DNA of 64,000 bases from the NCBI RefSeq assembly GCF_029633865.1, contig NC_079223.1, positions 9,247,736 through 9,311,735 on the forward strand. Reading direction: 5' to 3'. Below, piece after piece: positions 10,201-22,200 of the stretch. The first letter of the stretch is position 1. Every line of letters begins with the position of its first letter. The notes below the pieces were generated by a model. That model did no database searches, was not told the DNA's origin, and was given only the letters and a program-made list of their open reading frames with translations. This DNA comes from Lampris incognitus (lineage: Eukaryota > Chordata > Actinopteri > Lampriformes > Lampridae). The translations under genes were made by a program, and so were the position numbers.

Positions 10201-13200
10201 GTTTCTTTTTGGATCCCCCCCCCCTTTTCCTCACCAATTGTACTTGGCCAATCACCCCTCTTCCGAGCCGTCCCAGTCGCTGTTCCACTCCCTCTGCCGA
10301 TCCAGGGAGGGCTGCACCTGACGGTGAGGACTTTCGCCAGGGGGGTGTAGCACGTGGGAGGATCATGCTATTCCCCCCCACCCCACCCTGAACAGGCGCT
10401 CCGACTGACCAGAGGAGGCGTTATTGCAGCGACCAGGACACATACCCACATCCGGCTTCCCACCCGCAGACGCGGCCAATTGTGTCTGTAGAGACGGTCG
10501 ACCAAGCTGGAGGTAACACGGGGATTCGAACCGGAGACCTCCGTGTTGGTAGGCAACGGAGCAGACCGCTACGCTACCCGGACACCAAGAAACAGCTTGT
10601 TAATCTGGCCCGATGTTGTCTGGAGCTGTCTGCTACCGAAATATAAAAATATTTGACGCATCACGAAAGAGCGGCGGTAGTATGTATAATGTAGGTGGGT
10701 GTGTCACCAGAAATATTTAATGGTGTGCAGCTGAGACAGAAAGAAAGAGGTTTGGGTAGGAGAGTAGAGCGGGAGGGTTAAAGGGAATTTTCTGACAAGG
10801 GCATTTTCTGGCTGAGTTTAAGGTGTATTTTTTAAGGCCTTGGCTTTGGCTGATCCCTAAAGAAACCTGGGCTGGATGGCTCATAATAATGAGGAACCTT
10901 GACTCACCTCCGTTGCTGGCGCTACTCTCGTTCACACTGGCGATATCTGTAATGAAAAGGAAACGGACAGTTACTTAGGTTATATAGAAGCTGTGTTGGT
11001 TTCTTATTTGCATAGGAAGAGACTGTTGCTACACTGCATTTGTCTCCAGTTCTTTTTTAGATGGACAAGACCAACAGACAAGTCTTTCAAATACAGGCAC
11101 CAAAACAGTTTTATCGACAACGACTCAAGCCACGAACAAACAGTCAGACAATACGCAAGTTCTTCTCAGGGATCTGGACGGGTGCCTGTCTGTCTCTGCT
11201 CAGAACAACAGTCCCTGTCTCACTGCAAGAGGATACAGAATTATGGAGTCATAGGAGTGCCATACAAAAGAATAAATCTGTAAAAGTGAAACTAAATGTG
11301 AAAATATAGAGACAAAAAACATTTAAAAACGATTATAAAGTATTACATGTATTTGTTCATTTATTTCAGTATATATTTAGATATCTTTTAAAACATATAT
11401 TTATTTACCTTTGCGTGTAAATTACCCATTTTTTTCTGTATATTTATATAATGTCATTTATTTTTATCCCTTTGTTTTTCCTTCTTCATTAATGGCGACA
11501 GGCATGAGCGCAAGTCCATGAATACTGGGATGGATCCAGCGCTTTACCTGTGTCCCCGTCCATAGGGTTAGTGGTTGTGTCAGGAAGGGCATCGATGTAA
11601 AATTTTGCCAAATCATTATGTGGATTGACAAGACCACCATCGGTGCTGTACCCTCACAGGGTACCGATGGAAACTATCAAATCCGCTGCGGCGACTCCTG
11701 GGAACCAGGGAACAAGCCGAAAGGCGAAGATTTTTCCTTATTCCTTACCTTACTGCTTTTGCTATTCCTTTAAGGGCCAAGCTGTCAATCATCTGGTTTT
11801 GGGCGGGCCTTCCTGCCCAGGCTGAGTAATTAGTCAATTCCAACACACATGAATCCTGCTTTGGCGGGAGCTTTGTAGCGCGGATAACAGAAAGTGGATG
11901 CTACACGAACCTGTGCACGCACAGTGTAAATGTGGTAGTAGTTTGAATCAAGTGTATCTGTCTGCAGCCTCCAGCTAGTACAAACACACCCTCACAGTGC
12001 ACCACACTGTCAGTATAAGAACCCCCCCCCCGTACCCCCACCCCACACACACACCGAGGTTAAAGTTAGGAGGTTAAAGGTAAAATAAGAGTAAGAAGTC
12101 AACAGACTGCAATGGTATTGAAATATCGCTAGTTAAAGATATTATTGAGTGTGTGATGAAACCTCTTGCATATATATGCAATCAGTCTCTGAAAACTGGT
12201 GTTTTTCAATGTAAAATGAAAACGGCTAGAGTCATACCCATACGAAAGGCTGGAGATAGACACATACTCTCAAATTACAGGCCTGTGTCATTGCTTTCAC
12301 AATTCTCTAAAATACTGGAAAAAATATTCTACTCAAGGTTGGATGACTTTATCACAAAACATAATATACTGTGTGAACAACAATATGGGTTTAGAACTAA
12401 TAGGACTACATTATTTGCACTCATTGATTTTGTGGATGAGATAACAACTGCTATAGAAAAGAAGAATGCTGTAGGAGTATTCTTCGATCTAAAAATGAAT
12501 TTGATACTGTTGACCATGACTTACTATTAATAAAACTACAAAAATATGGAATCAGAGTAGCTCTTTCATGGCTATCCAGTTACCTAAATAATTGGTACCA
12601 ATATGTGCAAATTAATAATTTTAAATCACAATTAATGACGGTTAAATGTGGGGTTCCTCAAGGCTCAATGTTGGTATTTTGTATATGTGAGGTTTCCAAA
12701 ACATCCAAAATAATTTTATTTGCAGATGACACAAACTTACTTTGCAGTGGGGACAACTTGGAACAACTTTTGGATACAGTAGGAAATGAATTGAAGAAAC
12801 TAAAGAGTTGGTTTGATTCAAATAAACAAGAAGCTCAGATAAACGATGTAGAAATCGAAAGAGTGTCAGAAATCAAATTTCTTGGAGTAACAATAGACAA
12901 TAAATTATGTTGGAAACCACATATAAAGTATATTACAGCAAAAATATCAAAGTCACTTGCAATATTATATAAAAGTCAAAGATCTCCTGCATCAACCAGC
13001 ACTATACACCTTGTACTGTTCCTTCATACTTCCATACATCCCCTACTGTGAGGATGTGTGGGGGAACACATACAAAACAAACAGATCCAATCTTCATCCT
13101 TCAAAAAAGAGCTGTAAGAACTGTAAACAAAACCACTTACAGAGAGCCTACAAACCCACTCTTTATCAAACTGAAAGCACTAACATTTAAGGATTTGGTT

Positions 13201-16200
13201 GACTTCAAAACAATTCAAATCATGTACAGAGTAAAAAGTCAGTAGTTACCAAACAGTGTTCAAAAGTTGTTCCAAATGAGGGAAAGTAAACACGATCTCA
13301 GAGGAATATGTATATTCAAAAAACACTTAGTGAGGACAAATGCAAAACTTCATTGTATATCCATCAAAGGAGTTCATCTATGGAACAACTGTAGAAAAGA
13401 AATTAAGATGTGTACATCAATAAGTAAGTTTAAGCAACTCTTTAAAAACAACATATTGAATAGATATAGGATGGATGAACAAAGGGGTGGACTGGAATAA
13501 CATGACATGACACATGACGTGTAAGGTGCCTTGTTTAACTTGTATTGTTTTGTTTATTTTGATTTCTAAGCATCGGTCTTTGTTTTCCTTTTGTCACTCT
13601 TGTTTTGAAAGTTTTGATTTGATTGATAATGTATAAAAAAGGGGTAGGACCAGCGAAGTTCTCTACTTCATCCTACGCCCTTTTCGAACATGGACTGGTT
13701 GTTGATTGTGTTGTTGCAGAGAGTTTGCAGAACATGTTCAATGTTATTTCCGTTTGTTTTTGTATTCCTGCCTATATATTTTATTTTGCTAATTTAACAT
13801 GTCCGAAATAAATTCATTCATTCAGCCATTCAGTATAGCCAAGGCCAGACATTTTAGGGGACATCCATCCATTATCCAAACCACTTATCCTCCTCTCAGG
13901 GTCACGGGATGCTGCAGCCTAGCCCAGCAGTCATTGGGCGGACGTTTTAGGGGACACAACATTAAAAAAAAACACCTTTTTTTAACAGAGGGGTACTTCA
14001 ACCACACATATCTTGCACCTGTACGAGCCAATAACAACAACATGGCACATGCGTAGAACAAATCGGGTTTCCGGTATGGATCGGGCAGTCTGGCCCAATC
14101 CCAGTGCCCCCCCCCCCAAAAAAAGCCTAAGCCCTGAACCCTCACGGACTTCATTGACTTCACCTGGTAATTGCTTGAGTGTGAGAGGCTGCGAGGGCTC
14201 AAAATGGTACAAATAGGAATGGGACAGCACTTTGCGACATACCAGTTACTTTACCTTGACGATGCCAGAACATGTGTCGTACTGTTGTGGATTTGGGGCT
14301 TTTTATTTTACGTTTTTTACTTTCTTCATGGCCAAGGCACTTGAGTTAAGGGATCCACTACCCGATCGGAACGTCTTCCAGGCTCTTTCTTGCCTCACTT
14401 CAATTTATTTGTTTTTGTCAAAACAGTATCCTTAGGTAAAAATGAAAAGAAATGGTTCATGAATAAAGTAGCATATGCTGTCATTCCTCTGATTTCCTGT
14501 GTTTTTTATGTACCATCTTAAATCCTTGTTCATATGGTGTTTCTTTATAAATTTAGGGATACCAGCACACCCAATATGCCAGGCAGAACATCCATGTGCC
14601 CATGGGTCCTTCCATGCTTGTTTATTTACTGTTTTGTTTTTTTTAATGCTTCCGGGCTTGCCCTGGTAACCCCGTGTTTAATGTCACAACACTATGAACT
14701 GTGGGTAATTCCATCAGGCAAAGTCTGCAGAAATGCAGACTTACAGAAAGTGTGCATCACTCAAAATGTCTGCGAGAGAGCCCTCATTCACTTGACGATT
14801 TGACAGTGGGACAGCCGTAAGCCCTCGCGGATTTAGCGGGAACGCAGCTCAAAGCCCATAAGTCCGTGAGTGTGGATATTGGGCCTTACAGACCCTTCTT
14901 GTTTGAATCAGGGAAGGAAACGTCATGGCAGAAGTGGAACAAGATGCTGCATTCACATGGAATCCGGTAAACAGCAGACGGCCAACCAGACGTCATTATT
15001 TTGGATGAGAGCAAGGCGGTAAAATCAGATTACACACGCAAATTATGTCGGCAACGGCAGATGGCACTGCCGTCCAAAATTAAAATACTGTAACTTCTTG
15101 CCGTCCTCTGCGACGGAATTTACAACCAGATGTCAGACCTGGTGCTAGAGCAAATCAATAGGACGGGCATTTGATTTTTGTGAGGGGGCACACAAAATCA
15201 CCACAGCAACACTACGCAGCACTTTAATGTTTTCATAATGAAAAGCATTTTATAATTGCTATTATAACTATGGGTATAATAATAATAATAAACTCCAGCA
15301 ACCCCCCCCCCTCCTGAAAATTTTCAGCACAGAAAACAAAAGGCTGCGTCGGCTTTAATTGAATGTTTAAGCCAGGCTTTGTTGTGGCACCATGCAGTTG
15401 CAAAAGTCTGTTTGTTCCCTGAAGTCATTCGCAATGGAAACGTGTCCAGTTTTACCTGGTTGAGCATATTACCACTGAGGTCATCCGGGGCTGCTGCTGG
15501 TTGCGGGGATGCTTGCTCTGGTCCAATCCGATTAGCAGCAGGAGCAAGCAGCTGTTGTTGAAGCTGAGCTCGAGGAGGCTGGTGTTGCTGATTGTGGCGC
15601 CGGCAATATGCTCCAGTGGGAGGCCGGTGCTGCTGATTGTGGTACTGGCGATGTAGTGTCAAGAGAGGTGGAGGGCTCACGGGCTGGTAGCAGCATTGGT
15701 GGCGCAGAGAGCGGGGATGCTGATGGGGCGGTTGAGATAGCTTATTTTTTAAAACGAACTTCTGATGTCCATTTTGCCAGCCCGATCGTGATCGTATCGA
15801 TGCAGTGGCGGTCTAGCCTTCTTCCGTTCCTATAGTTCGCTAATTCCACCTGACAACTTCATTCAAAGCTGGAGTCAAGTGATGTGACGCTGTGACAGGT
15901 CAAAAATGACATCAATCACAAATAGGTTTAAATGCGAGGGCGAGGCCGCTGTCAGTGGGCAAGGAGTTCAAATGAGCGGACACAGTCCGGTCTGGCCCGC
16001 CCCCGATGCCAGATGTTACGCAGCACATCACAAAACAGAACTGATGTGTCACTACCTGATCCGTACCGGAAACCCGGTTTGTTTTAACCTAACCCTGACC
16101 TTAACCACGCTTACCATGCATCTGCGCACTATGCTTACCTTACACCTGCGTGAGCCAACAATAACAACATGGCACATGCGTAGAACAAATCGGGTTTCTG

Positions 16201-19200
16201 GTACCGATCGGGCAGTTTCAGTATGACTTGACAGAATTCCTGTGTATAATTTAATAAAACAAACACACAAAACACGTTTGTATAATCCAGCATTTTTCTG
16301 CAAACTATACAACATGACCATAGCAACCCGTGTAGTTTTTCCATCCATTATCCAAGCCACTTATCCCAGTTGGGGTCGCGGGATGCTGGAGCCTATCCCA
16401 GCAGTCATTGGGGCATGTAGTTTTTTGTTTCAAAACCATCCTGCCGTTCCGTTCCGTTGCACAGTGTGGGTTTTTTCCCCCGTTCGTGTCTCCAACTGCC
16501 ATTTACCGTCTCCTGGATTCCATGTGACTGCATCATAAAGGAGCGATGTCCAACAAGTTCTTTTAACACTTGCTCAGTATGTGGAGGAACATTTTGAAGT
16601 GAACTATGTTTTGAGGATAGTGGAAGATGTCAAGGAGAGTCTTGTGCATGTTGTGGCCAATGTTGCATCTACTAAGTGTCTGTTGATTTGTTGTCAAGAC
16701 TGAATCGGTACCTAAGCCATCAGCTGGGGTGAGGTGAAGGGACTCCTCCCATACTTCACCGCTGTGCAAGTACCTTACGACCACAGACACCTGCTCCTTT
16801 ATACTCGCATCTCTGCTCTCGTTCACCATCAGTGCAAAAACTCCAGCTTCCTAAACTTCTCCACTGATTGGCCCCTAGCCATATTTGCCATTATGTCAGC
16901 CAGCTCATTCTGTATGTCATGGTGAGTGTACTTGAAGTTTCTCGGGTTGTCAGCTATTTTTGATACCACGGTTTTGTCAAATTTGCCCGTTGGCTGATGT
17001 TACATCTTCTCTGTGCCTTTGCTGTGCAACAGTTTGACATGCTGTATATCACAGTGCCTCTATGACTGCCCGCATATACTCTTTATTTTCCCCACTCTTT
17101 TCTTAAATTGAATTCAGACCATGGATCCATGGTGTATTTGTGCCCAGCGCTCACATGGTGTGTTTGAAATGACTGGGTAGGTTTGACCCAGGTACTGAAC
17201 CCATCCTGGGTAAATGCTGTCTCTTTATGAAACCTGCCTTGCTCCTTGTGTGAAAAATGTCTGCAAGCAAAGCAGAACACTTGGTATTCAAATATTCCAA
17301 CCAGGTATACTGTTCACACCATCGGCAACTGAAGGATCACATTTGAAGTCCGTACTTCTTTGCCGTGTATCTTCGGAGAATAGGGTGCCATGGTCCTTCG
17401 TTAGCTGTGTGGCTAATCACTGCTGCAGCTCGGGGTGGAGGCTAACTGCTGATCAGATTGAAGGGACAGCAACTTATCTTCTCCCTCCCTAACAATATCC
17501 GAGTCCTCGCTGTATATTTGCTCGTCCTGGCTGTCGGCCTGCTCTTCTTCAACATTGCCAGACACAGCAGGGTGAACATTTCTCTCATTTGTCTGCTCAA
17601 CATTTGTTGAGGTCCATGGTCTTTTGGGCATGAGAAATCTCTCCATGTTCAGCTCGCGTTAGTTAACGTCGTCTTCTTGTTGGTTTTTGCTGGCGATTGA
17701 CATCCAAAATGTTGCATTACCGCCACCGACTGAAATGTAAGAAGTTAACAGGACTAATTCTTTACTTTGTACACCCAAAGTGATCCCATTCATGACATTG
17801 TCCATTCTATAACCCAGAGCCAGTCTGAGTTGATGTAAATCCTTCCCGTAGTGTAACATCTAGATCTTCTCCAGATATGTCCACAACATTCAAGTATCTC
17901 CTGGCAGCATCCAACACCATTTTGAGTCTTTCTAACCTCCCCTTTTCTGGTCAGCTCCATTCCCTTACTGATCTGGTTCTTTTTGTACTTCTACCATCTC
18001 ATCATTGCTCTGCATTCTCTTTGCCACTTCAGCATATGACAATCCCATTTCTGCTCTCATCTTATTCACTTTCTTTTCAGACACTGTGCAGACCCCGTAT
18101 CATGATTTCCCTTGCAGGGCAAAGCAACTGTGCTTGCTCCTTCTCAACTATACACTCCTCCACTTTGAAGTTGTCTTTCCCACATCTCCCACATCTTCTG
18201 ACTCTCCTACAAACTGCAGTAACATGTCCATATTGTTGACAACAAAAACAGCTGAGAGCAGCTCTCTCATATGGCCTCACCCTGTAACACACATACTCAT
18301 GGTACACTCTTTCCAGCAATTCCCCTTCAAAAATCAAACACACAGACTTACTGTCCTTCTTCTCCTCCTTCTTGGAATCTAGCCATTCTTCTTGCCCCAC
18401 ATACACCTGCAACATCCTGAAATGACTCAGCCTTCACTGACAATGGCACGCCACTTATCATTCCCTTCATCCTTGCTTTTGATCTGAGTGCAAAGCAAGT
18501 CACACAGCAATAATCTTTAAACACATCAATCTTTCCGTTGCCTACCAACATGGGGATCGGTGGTTCGAACCCCAATGTTACCTCCGGTTTGGTCAGGCGT
18601 CGCTACAGACACAATTGGCCGTGTCTGCGAGTGGGAAGCCGGATATGGGTAGGTGTCCTGGTCGGTGCACTAGCGCCTGTTCAGGAGGGAGGGGGAACTG
18701 GGGGGAATAGCGTGATCCTCCCACGTGCTACGTCCCCCTGGCGAAACTCCTCACTGTCAGGTGAAAAGAAGCAGCTGACAACTCCACATGTATCGAAGGA
18801 GGCACGTGGTAGTCTGCAGCCCTCCCTGGATCAGCAGAGGGAGTGGACCTGGACGGCTCGGAAGAGTGGCGTATTGGACGGGTACGATTAGGGAGAAAAA
18901 AAACCCCAAGCAAACATCAATCTTAAGGGTTCTGACGCTTTGATATACATTCAGTGATAACCATCCCACTTCTAGTTATCCTGATCGATCATACATCTCC
19001 CTACAAACTTTCCGCCTGCATATGGGTCCTTGAAAACCCCGTCACGGCTATTATCCCAACAAGATATGTTTCCTGTGTTCTTACTGACTGACTAGAATCA
19101 CTTGAGCAATTTGATGTATTCTTCCTTTTCTTCTTATTTTCTATCCCTCGTGTCCTCATTTCCATTTTCCATTTCGCTCTCCGACTCCTGATGCCATTTA

Positions 19201-22200
19201 TGCCCTTGGCTTCTTCTTTGACCTCAGTCGGCTCAAGTGTCCTTGGCAAACGTCTGAAGTGCGCAAAACTGAACTAGCAAGTTCATTACCGCTGACTCAT
19301 TCTTGCGAGACATGAGTAGCGCTCGTTTGAGAAAAGACTGCATTTAGATTTTTTTTATTAATTTTGTTTGTAATTAAAAAAATATGCAACATAATACCGA
19401 GATAATAGAGTTTTTATAAAGAAATTCTTGGGGCTGCTATAGCAACTCAAAGCAATGCTGTAGCGTGCCGCCTTTGTGTGCAGGAATTGACTACTCAGCC
19501 TGGGCAGGAAGTTTCCGCCCAAAGCCAGTTGATTGACAGCTTGGCCTTTCAAGGAATAGCAAACGCAATAGGAAAAATAAAGGGATAAAAATAAATAAAT
19601 GGAAAAATTAGATTTAAAAAATACAGAAAAAATAGAGTAATTTATATCCAAAATATATAGGTATGGTTTTATAAATATATACAGAAATAAATGAGCAGAT
19701 GTGGAAATATATAAAATACTTATAATTATTCTTTTATTTGTCTTAATAGCCACATTTTTATTTACTTATTTATCCCTCTACATATTTCCACATTTATGTT
19801 CTTATTCTTGTACAGTTTTGTTCATTTTTATGGCACTCATATGACTCCAAACAGAAACACGTTAGCTGTTTATAAAATAACTGCTGCCGACCGACAGTTA
19901 ACCACTTCTATGTCTTCAGTCCGCAGCCGTCTCCCTAACATACCCCACCTCCACAAAGTATGTGAACAGAAGGTGGAGGACAGGCTCAGTACCATCTGCA
20001 TATGATGCCGGGCAGTTCTCGGCAAAATTAATATTAAAAAGAAAAGAGCGAGCGAGGGAAAGGGAAAAAAAATCCCAGCCATAAACAAATGTTCAATAGA
20101 AACAGTGTAGAACATCCACCCACCACTATGGAAAATCAAACACAACTTGTAACCCCTGGCCCCACATTTACATTAGCGTTGCGCTGTGGCTGGTACTTAG
20201 AGCAGCCGAGTTTCTCATGCCTGGAAATTAAATGCCTTCCTAAAGTGTCGTACTTCAAACAGGGACAAAACAACTGCGAGAATGGAGGAAGATGCATGCA
20301 AAATTAATTACAGACTGCCATCGGTCGAAGGCAGCGTGAGACCGCCTCCTCCCTGCTGAGCCCTCCCCTCTCCTCAGCCCCCATCCCCACCTCCCCTTCT
20401 ATCCTCCTCTCCAACTGTCACGTCGCTCCCTCTTCCTCACTCCCTGAAACAAGCTGCCCCCCCACCTTCCACAACAATGATCTTCCAAACAAAGCACCAT
20501 GAAAATAACCAGCCTCCCCAGGCAGTCGGAAAAGATGTAAACAAATACAACTCCTGAGGAGCGATGGAGGAAAATTTAAAATCCAAAACGCTTCCCGTGT
20601 TCTGTATAAGCAGAGCAACAAGTCTGTTGTTCTAAAAAAAATCTGTGTTCTCATGTCTGTCCGCTAGAGAAACCCATCTGAGGGAGACTTTGGAAAGGTG
20701 CAGAACCGAGATCAGCGAGATACGGGGCTTAGCTATAGCAATCTCCAAGTGTATCGATGCAAGCCTCCAGCATGAGACTGTTTTCATCCGCCACAGCCTT
20801 TTGGAACGGGGTCTTCCTGTCCGTGGCACTGCCCCAGCCGGCACTGACAGCCAGGGCAAGACAAAGCAGCAGATCTATGTCACCATCATGTCGTCTTATT
20901 CTTGCAACGTGGAGTCAGCCAGGGGTGAAAAACTACACCGTGTGCAGTGCCACTCAGTGCCTCCTGCGTTTCTCTACACTAATAAAAGGATTGGATTTGG
21001 TAACAGATTCAAACTGTTGTTCTCTCCGAGATGTCGTGGGGTGGAGCATCACGGCAAATGTCCGTACACAAATCACACAGCATGTGTGTGGAAACAGGCT
21101 TACGGAGGGTTACAGGGCCCGGTTTACAGGGCCCGGTATGTCGTGTAGCCACATGGAATTACATGTCATATTGTGACGTGTTTACAGATTACCACGCTCT
21201 GAACACCGGAGCCAATATTACGACACGTGGCGAACGCCTAATGCTGTGCCCTGTGTTGAAACAAAGCCTCCTTCATGCGTGCCTCTCTAGACGAACGGGC
21301 GTGGCATGCCCGTGTATTGCAGCGGGAAGCTCATCAGTCGTAGCCTCATTTAGGACGCTCATCTATCGCTACGGATCTCTACACCCCCTTCTCTTTTTTT
21401 TTGGTTGCCTTTCTCAGGTAATAACCTCATCGTCCATGAACTAGGATGGCGTCTTCTCCTGCTAATATTCTGCACTGGGGAAAGGAGGAAAAAAGCTCAG
21501 AATTTCAGTTGGCTGTGGCCTCAGCTTCCCCGCCTTGCTGAAGCTGGCGGGGAGCAGCAGCACTGACTTGTCTCCCTCTCTAATTTAACTTCTCTTTGCT
21601 GACGGCTGAAGAGCTATCGTTTAAGGGAGGGTGTGAGTTTCATGGGTACAAACACATAAACTAGGTGGGGGGGGGGGCGAAACGAGGCCCCAGTCAAGGT
21701 TCAAGAGAAGGAGAAGCCACGGTCCACAGAGGGCTGAAGAAGGAAAACGGGAATCAGTACACTGAATTGGCTTTCTCAGCAGGAATCCAGACAGCTTCGT
21801 GCCCAGTAGGGTCCTTGAGGGTATGTCCATGGGGGGATGCTAACAACTTATTTGGCTAATTGATTTTTCAAGTTAACACAGCTTTAAAAGTTACCACAAC
21901 TAAAGGATTGATTTTTGTGATGAAAATTTGGGGGCCCTTAGAAATTATTCTGGAAACTTTTAGGAGGTCTGCACTGTGTAATAAAAAAAAAAAGTTGTAT
22001 AATTAGGACACAAATTATGCTGTTACGTTCAAAAACCCCAACACATTTACATAGATTTATTTAAATGTAGTATTAAAGTGCAAATGAATTAGGCAGTTTT
22101 TTGGAAATTAATTTTCCAATATTAAAACTACATTAGGTGCTATGTTTCTATTATAACAATGTATTAAAAAAAAAGAAGCTGACAAAAGGAAATGTAAATT

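Noticed and set aside
20645..21148. Open frame of 167 codons on the plus strand
   Set aside because: No recognisable domain, composition changes along its length, and two other frames overlap with similar length. It is in the macrod2 intron and is most likely a chance open frame.
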